From: Erythroxylum novogranatense
Lineage: Eukaryota > Streptophyta > Magnoliopsida > Malpighiales > Erythroxylaceae
Length of the DNA: 64,000 nt
Direction of reading: 5' to 3'
NCBI GenBank assembly: GCA_029891385.1
Contig: CM057230.1
Coordinates: 31,885,402 to 31,949,401, forward strand
Below, in pieces: positions 10,701-21,847 of the stretch (position 1 is its first letter; each line of letters begins with the position of its first letter). The notes under the pieces were generated by a model that did no database searches, was not told the DNA's origin, and was given only the letters and a program-made list of their open reading frames with translations. Position numbers and translations under genes: made by a program.

Positions 10701-12402
10701 CAAACTTTCTTCTAGAGAAATGTTCCTCTCAATCATACGAATCCAACGGCACCAACCGCGCTCAATTCGGATCACTACACCAAAAGTTATGGCAAAACAG
10801 TTCGGGTATATCCATATTCTAACACATTTTTCATGTACGATTATTTCCGTCCAACAATTCACATTCTTAATCCCAGAATTGAAACTTGATGTCTTCATAA
10901 CAATTGTAGCCTTATGTCTCTAGTTTAATTCAAATCAAGAATCGCCTCATTTCGATTCCCAGATCAAAAGTTATGCTCAAAATACTCTCAGGTGTTCCTA
11001 ATCCAAAAATTACACTCTAATCTGAATTTACATTCAGAAATTAAAAGTCTTAGGGGCAAAATTGACATTTCATTTCTTCATATGACTTGTAGCCCCTTGT
11101 CTTATCTTTATTTCGCCTTAAGAATCGCTTCAATCGGATCTCTACAGATCTCGAATTTTACAAAATACTGAACTATGCTCGGAAAATTTCCCGACTCACT
11201 TTGATTAAATTAATCTCTAATAATTTAATCTCAAAAATTCACAAATTTCTATAAGGATGTAGATAATTGTCTTAGGAATCCAACGCCGCAAGAATCGACT
11301 CAATCGGATGTCGGACAGAAAAGATATAAGCAAAATAGTGAACAAAGGTCGAATTGGAGGAAATAACAAGCAAGAAAAATCAAAAGCAGCGTCAGATGGA
11401 GAAACAAAAGCGGCGCCAGTATGGAGCAAACAGGGGCTGGGCGAGGCGAAGGCTCGCTCGCCCAGGCGAGGCGATCGTCGCCCTAGCGACGCGAGTCGAC
11501 GCTTCGCCATCGCTATGGCGATCGTCGCCTAGCGATCTTGTTGGCTGAAAGTCACATCATTAGGCGATGAGTCGCTCTATGATTTGAAACTTCATTTCAT
11601 TTTTTCACATAAAAATCCAAAACTTTCAAAATTCATAACTCTTAATCCCGAACTTCAATTTTGACAAACTTAGTCTCTATAGAAAGCTTGAAGGAAGCTC
11701 TACATCTTCCATGAAGGACATAAAAATCAATTTGACTCATATGGGAGTCCATTTTCCGGTCAAAGATACTATCCTCTAATAATCATGGTAAAACCACAAT
11801 ATAAACTTGGAAAAATCATAACTTATTATTCCGAGATCGAAAAATTGCATACTTTATATCGAAATAAAGATCAAAACAAATCCTTAAATTTTCATGAAGA
11901 ACATCAAAGCTCAATTAACCTCTAACTAAGTTAATTTCTCAGTCAAAGTTTCAATCATAATTAAAGACAAAAGTCAACCATATCACACATAAACTTTGAC
12001 TGATCATAACTTTCACTCCCGATATCGAAAAATTACAAATTTTTTGGCTACAGAAAGCTCTTAACATAACCTACAAGTTTCCAAAAGACCATTTTATCAA
12101 ATTTTGCCTAAATCAAAAGTCAACTTTCAAAGGCCAAAAAGTCAACTATTTCACAATTTTTCATATTTTCACTCTTTCTCTTTTTAGTCATGATTTTCAA
12201 CTTAATTTCAATCAACTCATTCACTTAATTTCATAAACCATACCAATCCACTCAAAACCCCAAAGATATCAAAATCAGATCATTTCTTTTCTTCTCAATA
12301 TTCTTTAAATTTTAAGTCATCTCTTATACAAGATATACACAAAGCACTCCTTAAATTTCATTTTCATAATTCAAATTTTCACTCAAAGATCGGGGTCCAA
12401 CA
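7740..12402 (-). repeat. Giant LTR, copy 1 (4,663 bp)
   Basis: Inverted termini TGTTGGACCCCGATC (12402 inward, minus strand) and TGTTGGGACCCGATC (7740 inward, plus strand). It shares ordered blocks with 17221-21847: the starting region rich in CGGAA, a hairpin block (8718-8781), the CACTAGCGGGCAG block (about 9270), AT-rich stretches, and several reiterated modules at about 170-195 bp spacing (10.7-12.1 kb). It differs by a GC-rich insert at about 11411-11540. No protein-coding frame of note. Confidence 0.75.
11411..11540. repeat. GC-rich, palindrome-dense insert in giant LTR copy 1
   Basis: A sharply GC-rich patch in AT-rich surroundings. GGCGATCGTCGCC (5-bp arms, 3-base centre) occurs twice, at 11470-11482 and 11517-11529. 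GGGCGAG and CTCGCCC face each other nearby (about 11440-11463). TAGCGA words recur. The corresponding place in LTR copy 2 (about 21010-21060) lacks this patch. Open frames here on both strands are repetitive and not gene-like. Confidence 0.8.
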
Positions 12403-12407
12403 AAAAC

Positions 12408-13767
12408 TCATTGAAGCTTGCATTTTCAAATTCTCTTCCGTGATCCGATCGAACTCTCAATATGGTCAGATTTTTCAGATTCATAACCTGCACACATAAA
12501 CTTCGAAAGGCTATAAAAAGACGTCTGATTTTTCTTTAAAAAATGCCACCCATGTGTATCTTGAATAGTCATCCACACAAGTCAAGAAGTATTTCATTCC
12601 ACCAATGCTCTCATGTTGTGTTGGACCAACAAGATCTAAGTGAAGCAACTCAAGTATACGAGATGAAGTAACATATCTGACCTTTTTATGTGACGTTCGC
12701 TGTTGTTTTCCCATTTGACATGCACTGCACACTGTTGTCCCTTCTTTGTTCATTTTGGTTAAACCTCTCACATCCTCCATTTTTGTCAATTTACTTATGA
12801 GATCAAAGTTCACATGTCCAAGTCGTTGATGCCACAACTCAATATTATTTTCATGAGCAGCCGATTTGCATGTACTTATGACTTGCAACATGTAACAATT
12901 TTCAACTGATCGCTTGCCGCTCACAACGCATTCACCTTGTTCAGTGAGTACCCTGCATTCATCACTTGTGAATTTAACTAGCAACCCATCATCACATAAT
13001 TGGCTTATACTTACCAGATTTGCTTTCAACCCATCAACATGAAGCACATTCTTGAGAGGAGGCAAACCGTCAACGCACAAAGTTCCTTTACCTATTACGA
13101 AAGCTCTCTTTCCATCTCCGAAAGTCACATGACCATTCATACAGGATTGATAATCAGTCAAGTATGTATTTTCCCCCGTCATATGACGTGAACACCCACT
13201 ATCAAAATACCAGCCATGTTGTAATGATGCCTTCATCGATGTACATGCTACTAAGGCTTGCAATTCACTTATTTTTACCCATGAATATCTGGACGCTGAA
13301 GGTTTATGTTGAAATGATTGTGAGTTATGCATACCTTTTCCTCCTTGCTTTCTTTTAAACAACATTTGTAACAGCTGATAACATCTTGGCCTTATGTGTC
13401 CAACCATCCCACAAAAATGACATGTGGGTATGAATCTTCTACCCTTTTTCGGTCCTTCCATCTCTTGAGTTGATCTGAACATGGCAACGTTTTCTTGGTT
13501 AACTTTCGAAGACTCTCCTTTGTATCCAATACCTTCGAAGTCCCCTTTAGCCTTACCAGTTTCAATCAGCTTGTTTAGTTTCTCCGTGCCTCCATTCAAC
13601 ATCCTCAATCCCTTCTCAGTACTAACTAATTTCATTCTCGTGTCGCCAAGCTCATCTGAGGTCATTGCTAGCTTCTTTTCCAATTCTCGTATAGTATTCT
13701 TCAAACTAAGATTCTCTTCTTTCAAACACTCATTCTTTTTCTGCATTTTCAACCATTTCTCATACAA
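12408..13767 (-). pseudogene. copia-1 gag zinc knuckle, protease, pre-integrase and first half of integrase
   Basis: A 418-codon open minus-strand frame (13767-12511). Order: coiled coil (about residues 1-70), CCHC zinc knuckle CHFCGMVGHIRPRCYQ (about 119-134), protease with WYFDSGCSRHMTG (about 187-199), pre-integrase HHCC zinc site (LWHQRLGHVNF then CSACQMGKQQR, about 313-355), and integrase core start LELLHLDLVGPTQ and FLTCVDDYSRYTWVAFFKEK. After a stop near 12511 the frame can be followed in pieces to the insertion edge (SDHGREFENASF). The remainder is at 7190-7676. Confidence 0.88.
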
Positions 13768-13898
13768 GGCTTTGTAGTTCTCATGGGTATTCCCAACTTC
13801 ATCATCATAGCTACTTCTGTCACTGTCATAGTCTGAAATTGAATTTCGGACTGAACTGATTCTGAAATTTTCAAGTCTTCTCCCTGTTTTACTGTCAA

Positions 13899-14219
13899 TT
13901 ACTTCCTTCTCGATTCGCTAGACAAGTAATCGGACTTTTTTTTGTAATGCAACCAAGTCTTTGCATTATTTGTCATTTCTTCCTCATTACCAAAATCACT
14001 TTCAGAATCATTTTCACTCCAGGTTGTGGTGAAAGACTTTCCTCTTTGTTTCTTCAATGTGTTGGCACACTCGGATTGAATGTGACCAAACCCCTGACAC
14101 TCATGACACTGAATCCTTCTTGCTTTTCGTTCACCTTTTTGTGCTCTGACTTGTTGTCTTGGATTGTTATTATATGAACTCCCACCAAATTGTCTAGAAT
14201 CAGATCTGTCTTTCTTCAT
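13899..14219 (-). pseudogene. copia-1 gag nucleocapsid with CCHC zinc knuckle
   Basis: A minus-strand frame rich in basic residues with RIQCHECQGFGHIQSECAN, a CX2CX4HX4C zinc knuckle of the nucleocapsid type that binds RNA. Together with the second knuckle in the next segment this gives two CCHC motifs separated by a coiled coil, a layout found in some copia gags. Stops separate it from both neighbouring segments. Confidence 0.82.
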
Positions 14220-14228
14220 TCTTTTCAG

Positions 14229-14995
14229 TCATTTATCGAAATTTCGAGTAAGCAAGATCATATCTTCATTCTCATCTGACTCATCTTCAACATTACTCAC
14301 ATTCTTTCCGGCTTCCACCTGTAATGCCAATCCTTTGCTTCTTTCTTGTTTTCCCCTCAAAAGATTCATCTCAAAATTTGTGAGAATCCCGATAACTTTC
14401 TCCAATGACAAATTATCAATATCATGAGCCTCCTCTATTGCTGCAATTTTTGGAATGAATCTCGGTGGCAATGATCTCAGTGTCTTCTTCACCAGTTTCA
14501 CATTTGAGTACTTCTTTCCCAATTAATGAGCTTGATTCATAATATCTCTCAATTTTTCATGAAATTCTCCAATTGCTCATGCTCTTCCATCTTCAATTCT
14601 TCGAACCGCACAGCTAGCATTTGTAGTTTTGAAGATATCACAGATTTTGATCCTTCATGAATGGTTTGCAAAACATCCCATGCTTCTTTTGCTGTTTCAC
14701 ACGCCGAAATCATGGAGAAGCGCCCTTCATCAACGACACTGAATATAGCATGCATCGCTTGTGAATTCCCCAGTGCACTTTCTTCTTCCACTCTAGTCCA
14801 TTCAGACGGATCTTTATGAACTTCCTCTCCTTTATCATCAATGAACATAGGATGCGTCCAACCATTCACTACTGAATGCCAGGCTCTCATACTCTGAGCT
14901 TGAATAAAGAATTTCATCTGGGATTTCCATGATGGATAATTTGATCCATCCAATAACGGAGGTTTGGTGATTGATGCACCCTCTCTTGTAGCCAT
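14229..14995 (-). pseudogene. copia-1 gag N-terminal region
   Basis: The most likely gag start is the ATG at 14995 (MATREGASITKPPLLDGSNY). The frame open upstream of it simply runs through the primer-binding site from a TTG. Recognisable copia gag blocks follow: YPSWKSQMKFFIQAQSMRAW, CETAKEAWDVLQTIHEGS, then after a frameshift near 14549 KKTLRSLPPRFIPKIAAIEE and EAHDIDNLSLEKVIGILTNF. The protein would form the particle core. It is interrupted by one frameshift and stops near 14526 and 14225. Confidence 0.82.
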
Positions 14996-15052
14996 ATCTG
15001 CGAATCTCGGATCTTCACCAAACTTGCTACCAAGTTCTGAACTGGTGACCCT

Positions 15053-15063
15053 CTCTGATACCA
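15053..15063 (-). other. copia-1 primer-binding site
   Basis: Minus strand TGGTATCAGAG, complementary to initiator tRNA-Met, two bases inside the LTR terminus ...TTATTTCA. It marks the junction of 5' LTR and internal region. Confidence 0.85.
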
Positions 15064-15065
15064 AT

Positions 15066-16451
15066 TGAAATAACTAAGTTATCAATAAATTCGCAGACTA
15101 CCCAAAATAAACTTTTCCGCATAAATTAACAATCGCAAGAGCAAAGCACCAAAAAATAAAACACCAACGTTTGCTAACGCAGTTTGGCAAACTTGCCTAC
15201 GTCTGCGGGGCCCTCACCCAGATTAATTTCTTCCACTGAAGTTCACAAAAAATTACAAAGATTGATCAATCTCGTACGACTCAATCTATGTAACTAACCC
15301 ACAACCTAACTACCCCTGAAAGACTTTTACGCCCAATAACACGACCGACTCGTGTTAACCTCGTCAGAGGATTTTTCAAACTATTTCTACTTGAAAAACA
15401 AAGACAAATAAAAACAAGAATAAGACAATTCCAATTCTGAAATTTGTCGCCAAGAATCCAAGTATCCGCATGAACAGTATATAAATCGGTCTATGACAAA
15501 GTCTTCTTTAAGCTGAAAAACATCAGTCATGTAAATCATCCAGTAGCGTCATCAACATCACCATAAAACTGCTTGCTGAAAGTAAAACTGATGGTCGTAT
15601 ACTGCTGCACACGAAACACCTCACAAAAGACAACTCAATCAAAAGATGAAGTGTAGAAAACGCAGCAGCCAGTTAAGCACTATGCACACACGCCGTTTCT
15701 CACACACAAAACCATAGCAACAAATTACACTGATCAAAAGATGCCTTACTCCTTTTTTCCCCATCAACCAAGAAGCAATCTTCTCAAATCCACATTAATC
15801 ATGCAACTTCACTTAAATTGCCTTATACAAATCCTTTTCAAATAGGTATATTCTAGGATAAGCAACCAACATCCGAAAGTTATGCTGATTAAGAATTTAC
15901 TTCCAATTCAAATCCACTTTTCACTTTCAACAGAAAACCCAATTACAAATTTAGGCATATCAACAAAAGTAATTAGGAAAAATCTCATATCCAATTAAAA
16001 TGTCAAAAATAAAAATAGGATATATTAAAAAATAAATCCTAACAAACTTCAAGTAATCATTTTGCAGATGGACGCTCCGGTCATATACTCCACTCAGTGA
16101 AGCTTTAAGTTTCAGAATTCTTATCACAAGCCAATTCTATGGAATAAGTGACGTACGTTAACCATTACACATTTTGAGAAAGTGATTGACGGTAATTCTT
16201 CTGACGCGATTCGCCAACTCCATCCCATTAAACAGAATCACGAAGTCATGCCAATTTGAAATCGTTAATATCATCGCATTCGCAACGCTTGTTTCAGATT
16301 CCACTTGACCACTGCACGATATTTAAACCGAATTGAAGTTGCCATTTATTTCTGTCATAACCGGCGGAGAATATCCGTCAGTTCAATTTCAAAAGCTTAT
16401 AAATTCTCCACATTGTCATGTGTCGTTTCAAACTCTTTTTCAGATTTGACA
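15066..16451 (-). repeat. copia-1 5' LTR (upper boundary tentative)
   Basis: The inner end at 15066 is set by the primer-binding site and terminal CA on the minus strand. The outer end is placed at a minus-strand TGTCAAATC near 16451, but there is no second LTR in the window to confirm this. No coding frames. The AT-rich stretch 16452-16815 beyond it probably holds the 3' end or LTR of copia-2. Confidence 0.5.
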
Positions 16452-16815
16452 ATTTAATTAACTTTTGAAGGTGGAAGAGTGAATTAGAGAGTAGAATGTA
16501 TAACTTAAAAAATTTTAGCTTGCATAAAATACTTAGTATAAGAGATATTTTTAAGGAGTCTAAGATTACTATAGAACTACTATTTCAATGTCCAGTAACT
16601 TTATATTCTTCTAACTTATTAAATGCTCTTAAAAAATCTAGTGCTCTAAGCATTTTCTATTCATAAGACTATTAGAGAAATAAGTAATAGCTATACATTG
16701 TAAATCTAGAATAAAATATATTTTTCAAGAAAACTCTAAAAACTCTAAAGTTCAAATTATATTTTTAATTCTCTTTCTTAATTTGAATTTTTCTTCTTTA
16801 TCTTAGGTCTTGATC

Positions 16816-17220
16816 TTAATTTTTGAAAGTCTTCGAACTTGAATACTGTTGTAAAAAATTCGCAACTTGGTCTTGTGTCTTCAAGTATTTGACCTCCACT
16901 CCCTTTCTTGCAATGCATTCCCTGATGAAATGATATCTGGTGTATATATGCTTACTTCGATCATGACACACTAAATTCTTGTTAACTGCTTGGGTGGAAT
17001 TGTTGTCAATGTAAATTTCGGTTGTTTCTTCTTGAATTAAGTGAAGTTCCTTTAACAATTGCCTTAGTCAAATCACATTACAAGTATAAGAAGTTGCCAC
17101 CACATACTCTGATTCGCATGTAGAGAGCGTAACGTGTGGTTGCTTCTTTGAGCTCAATGAAATTGTACAATTACCTATGTAAAATGTAAATCTCGTAGTA
17201 CTTGGTCTATCATCAATATC
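16816..17220 (-). pseudogene. copia-2 RNase H fragment
   Basis: On the minus strand from 17220: DIDDRPSTTRFTFYIGNC, SSKKQPHVTLSTCESEYV, then (17058-16816) LLKELHLIQEETTEIYIDNN, HDRSKHIYTRYHFIRECIAR and VEVKYLKTQDQVANFL. These are the copia RNase H blocks. One stop near 17065 and an aberrant C-terminus show decay. Confidence 0.85.
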
Positions 17221-20200
17221 TGTTAGGACCCGATTTCGGAATCGGATCCCAACCGGAAAACGGAAACAGATACGAAGAACGAGGCGAATTCAAATTAGAT
17301 AACTTGAATTTGATAACGACAAACAAAGCGAAAGCGGAAGCAAAGCGAATGCAAATTGAATACAGAATCAAAAGAAGCAAATCGAATCGAATTTAATCTG
17401 GCGAAACTAATAAGCTTAAACGAAATCAAATTAAACCAAAAGTAGCGAAGCGGATCGAATACAAATCGAAAGCGGAAGCAAACACTTATGCAAAGCGGAA
17501 CCGACATCCGAGAACAATAACCGAAGAAAAATGATCGCGCTGGAAACCCTAGAAAACAAAATCGGAAAGAACGGAGTTCTTAATGAATTCGAAGCGGAAC
17601 GAAACGGAAGCAAATAAATCGGCACGCGAAAACCAACTATCGGACACGGAATTCAAGTTCCGAAACAAAAACATAAAGCAACAACGGATCCGACATCCGA
17701 ACACAATTATGAAACAACTATACGAGACGCGTTGGAAATATAGACTAAGACATTCCAAAACCGGTATATTTTTTTTTCTTTTCATTCCTTTTTTTGTTAC
17801 TCAATCACATACAAATCATAATCAATCCATACAATTTCCTTCCTGAAAATTTATCCTCATGCAAATCTCTAAATCTGTTCATATTCTTATTTCTCCATAC
17901 AAATCGTAAATTACAATTTTATTCTAATTTTTTATCGAAATTTTGGCAGCATAACGGCTGCATTTATCCTAACCCAAACCTGCAAAGTATTCAAAAATAC
18001 ACTTCTAAAAGCTCAATCAATCACACAATCATCAAAAATCAACCGGACCCTCCGTCTGGGATCTCAGCAGAATAGACCCACTCCTATATCTAAGTACAAC
18101 TCAATCTATCTCAATCCACAACCAACAGAAATTATGCTTCAATACAATATATAAATCCGTAACGTAATCCGAATACAACTCAAACGCAATTATAACCAAT
18201 TCCCTAACTCATCCCCCCAATTATATACAAACTTCATAACTCAGATACATATATGACAATTTAAGCCATATCCAATCTTAATTTACACAAAAGCCAAATG
18301 ATACAAAATCGAATCGAATGTCTTGATACTCTTTCATCCGATCTCCTGCACGAAACCTGGAGATGGGGATGAAAGGGGGGTGAGCTACATAAGCTCGTGG
18401 ATGACACATTTATAAATTGACCAATAAGCATAAATCATTTTTCATAAGCTTTTTGCCAATAGGGCTAATTTTTTTCAAACTTTGAAACTTTTCAAACCAT
18501 TTCCACCAGCTTTTCAATTTTTCGAACTTTTCATATAAATCTCACCTTTTTATTTCTCAATTTTGAACATGAATGCAGCACACAAAAACAAATCAAAAAT
18601 ACATAACATATCAAAATGGTTTGGTTTGGTCCAAGCGAGCGTCTTGCCATAATCGCATAGCGGTCCATGCAAAAGTGAATGTAACGTACTACACTTTCCC
18701 GCAAAGCAGTCCAATGTAGCCGTGAAGGGAGTCCGAAATCGGAGCTCTGTGCCACTAGCGGGCAGCCGGGAGAAGGCTATACGAATAGAGACAGTGCACT
18801 GACTCACAGAAGGACCTAACCGAACCCACATAACACGTAAGCCAAAACGGAGATTCGAATTGCCCGAAGGCACTTTTCAAAATCTTGTCTTTCTAACTTT
18901 ATTTCATTGAACTTAAACAAACTCGCAATTCACACATATCATACAAGTCAAGAAATTTAATCAATCAATAATTTCAACAATTTGCACAATTTATCAATGC
19001 ATACACAACCAATGCAGTTTCAGAAATTCTAGAGATTTAGCAAATCATTTGGAACAATGCATTTAAGCTTGCAATAATTTTTCAGAAATCATTCGGAAAT
19101 CATAATTTCAAACTTTTAGTCAATTCTTATTTTCAAACATTTACAAAACAATAATTTATCACAAATCCAAACCTTTGCTTTCTTTCATTTTTGAAAATTT
19201 GAATATTGCCTATAAATCAAAATATAAATATGCTACCCACCTCGAAATGATGCTAGGAACTCGTCCCGATCATCAATTTGATCCTTGCTTCTTTCATTCT
19301 TTCAATTAAAATTGACCTAAGCCACAATCATTCAAATTCCACATCATAATTTGCATAATTCTCAAAATTAACAATCGGAAATTCATAATCATCATATTTT
19401 CAAGCTTTCTAAAACCAGAATTTCTAAAATCCCCAATTTCAAAATTTGACCTAAACCAATACACTCAAATTCAATCTCATAAATAACTTAATTTTCAAAA
19501 TTAATGTCACAATTCATCAATTCACACTAATTCCAAAATATCTAAAACCTCAATTTCAAAAATCTCCAAATCTTAAAATTGGCCTAAACCAATTTATCCA
19601 AATTCAATACCATAAAATACAATTTCTTCAAAATTAACTTCATATTCCACAAACCCATATCATTATCTATAATTCTACACCAAAATTTCACAAAATTCTT
19701 AATCACAAAATTAAGCCTAAACCAATCCAATCAAATTCGATATCACCTTACCTATACCTTAACTAAACCATTAACATCAAAACTCATCCACATAACCCAT
19801 AAAATTCGAAAATCTCCCCCACATCTATGAAACCCACGAAAACAAAATTTTCACTTAGCTTCCAAAGCTCTTCTTTTCCTTGTTCTTTCATAAATACCTC
19901 TTCAAATCACCATGTTTAAGCAAGAAAGGGAAAACCCCAATAAGAAAACCAAGAAAATTCCGAAATCCCTAACCCACGAAAATCAGATTTTCTTCTCTTC
20001 CATGAAAACTCAACCCTTTTCTTTTCTTATTCAATCTCAACTCAAGAACTCTTCTAGTCACCCTTAGTAAGCATGAAAGACAAGAATCTACCCATAAATC
20101 CAAGAAATTTCGAAACCCTTACCTTGAAGAATGAGACCCACGAAATCTTCTTCTTCCCCTTTGTTCTTCTTCCTCTTCTTTGCTCTTGGAACCAACGAAA

Positions 20201-21847
20201 ATCACTCTGAAATCCATAGAAAAACCGACCTTCATGCTTGATCCATCTCCTCCACCATGGCCGACCACCTTCCTCTCCCTCCCTTCTTTTCATTTTCGTA
20301 TCCTTTCTTCTCTTTTCTTTCTATTTCCTCTCCTATTATTCTGCTAATAGTCGACAGCTCCAGCCTCCAAAACGACCATCCCTCTTGAGTTTAAGCCATG
20401 TTACTTAAGTTAGGGTAAAAAGACCAAAATGCCCCTCACTTGTTTGCTTATTTCCAAAATTGCCCCTGCAGGAACTTGAAAAACTGATACCTTGTGATCT
20501 GATTTCAAGCATCTAAACGAAATAATTTGGACAAACTTTCTTCTTAAAAATTGTTCCTATAGATCATACGAATCCAACGCCACTGACCGCGCTCAATTCG
20601 GATCTAAAACGAAGAAGTTATAGCTAAAATACTATCGAACCTTCACAAAATCCGAGACTGAACATTACGCGAATTAAATTCCAGAAATTAACAATCTTAG
20701 GGATGAATTCAAATTTCGATCCCTACATAAGAGTTGTATCCCTATATCTTAACTTTATTTTCCCTCAAGAATCAACTCAATCGGAGTTGTATAGCTCCCG
20801 AATTTCGCAAAATACCGAACCATGATCAGAAAATTTTCCAACTTATAACCTATAACCAAATCTCTTACTTTGGTTCAATCAATCTCTTTTCATTTAATCT
20901 CCTAAAAATCATAATTCTTCATAAAAAATGAACGTAATTGTCTTAGAAATCCAACGCTTCGAGAATCAAATCAATCGGATGTCGGACGAAGGAATTATAA
21001 GCAAAAGATTACGAAAGGATCGGATAAAGAAACAAAGTAACGAACGTCAAACTGAACTTTTCCAAAATCATATCTCTCGATCCCAAACTCGGAATTTGAC
21101 AAATTTAGTGTCAATAAAAAGATCAAAGGAATCTCTACATCTTCCCTGAAGAACTCAAAATCGAAAAAGGTCTCAAAAGAGGTCAAAACCTCAATCAAAG
21201 ATTCTGTCCCAAAACAGCTTTTCCTAAACAACTTCTAATTTTTAATCGCTCATAACTCCTAGCCCCGATATCGAAAAATTGCAAACTTCATATCAATGGA
21301 AAGATAAAAATATCATCTAAAACTTTCATGAAGACCACTTACTCTAATTCAAACTAGATCCATACGACGAGTGGCCTCAAAGCATAGAATACACAAATCT
21401 ATACTTAATAGCATAGCATTTTCAAAACAAAGCATATCTTCAGAAATTCATATCTCTCAATCCCGACGTCGAAAAATAGCAAACTTTATGTCCACAAAAA
21501 TCTCTCGACAGAGGCTACAAGTTTCATGTTGATCATTTTCTCGAATTTGACCTAAATCAAAAAGTCAACTTTTATCTCCAAAAGTCAAACTTTCTAAATT
21601 CTTCAAATTTTCACACTTTTTCTTTTTAATTCTTGCTATTTAACTTCATTTCAGTCAACTCATCCACTTTCTTCTCATAATCCATACCAGTCCACTCAAA
21701 ACCCCAAAGATATCAAAATCAAATCATTTCTTTTCTTCTCAATATTCTTTCAATTTTAAGTCATATATTATAAAATATATACACAAAGCACTCCTTAAAT
21801 TTCATTTTTCATAATTCAAATTTTCACTCAAAGATCGGGGTCCAACA
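17221..21847 (-). mobile_element. Giant solo LTR, copy 2 (4,627 bp), inserted in copia-2 RNase H
   Basis: Plus-strand ends TGTTAGGACCCGAT... and ...ATCGGGGTCCAACA, with 5-bp target duplication ATATC (17216-17220) on the left. On the right unit A has ATATT (21848-21852), but the duplicated copy B still has ATATC (45334-45338), which supports the duplication. Same family as 7740-12402. Orientation (minus) is inferred by analogy with copy 1, which has a primer-binding site. No internal region remains, so this is a solo LTR. Its 3' plus-strand half is repeated at 43190-45333 because the segmental duplication begins inside it at 19707. Confidence 0.82.

Larger units (their letters stand above)
7677..12402 (-). 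mobile_element. Giant solo-LTR-like insertion (4.7 kb) within copia-1 integrase
   Basis: The element is bounded by TG...CA (plus strand TGTTGAGTCC... to ...GGGGTCCAACA) and by a 5-bp target duplication AAAAC at 7672-7676 and 12403-12407. Removing it rejoins the copia integrase frame. It consists of a 4,663-bp LTR (7740-12402), a primer-binding site (7724-7735) and about 47 further bases ending in a second CAACA-type terminus (7677-7723). No coding capacity is visible. The LTR is related along its length to the one at 17221-21847. It may be a recombination remnant of a non-autonomous large retrotransposon. Confidence 0.8.
5546..16451 (-). mobile_element. Ty1/copia retrotransposon 'copia-1', split by two insertions
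   Basis: Minus-strand element. In its own direction: 5' LTR (about 16451-15066), primer-binding site (15063-15053), gag (from 14995), zinc knuckles, protease, pre-integrase, integrase (interrupted at 12408/7676), RT and RNase H, then lost into the Ty3 insertion at 5546. The order gag-PR-INT-RT-RH defines Ty1/copia. The 3' LTR is not in the window. The upper LTR boundary near 16451 is tentative. Confidence 0.82.

Noticed and set aside
11217..11548. Overlapping repetitive frames on both strands through the GC-rich LTR patch
   Set aside because: Any frame through a GC-rich palindromic repeat stays open; no gene structure or domain.
20054..20293. 79-codon Arg/Trp-rich minus-strand frame, identical in both units (also 43537-43776)
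   Set aside because: Lies in the body of a solo LTR; conserved only through the recent duplication and with no known domain.
7740..21847. The two giant LTRs as the paired LTRs of one retrotransposon spanning 7740-21847
   Set aside because: Each has its own distinct 5-bp target duplication (AAAAC and ATATC) and sits inside a different copia element, so they are independent insertions.
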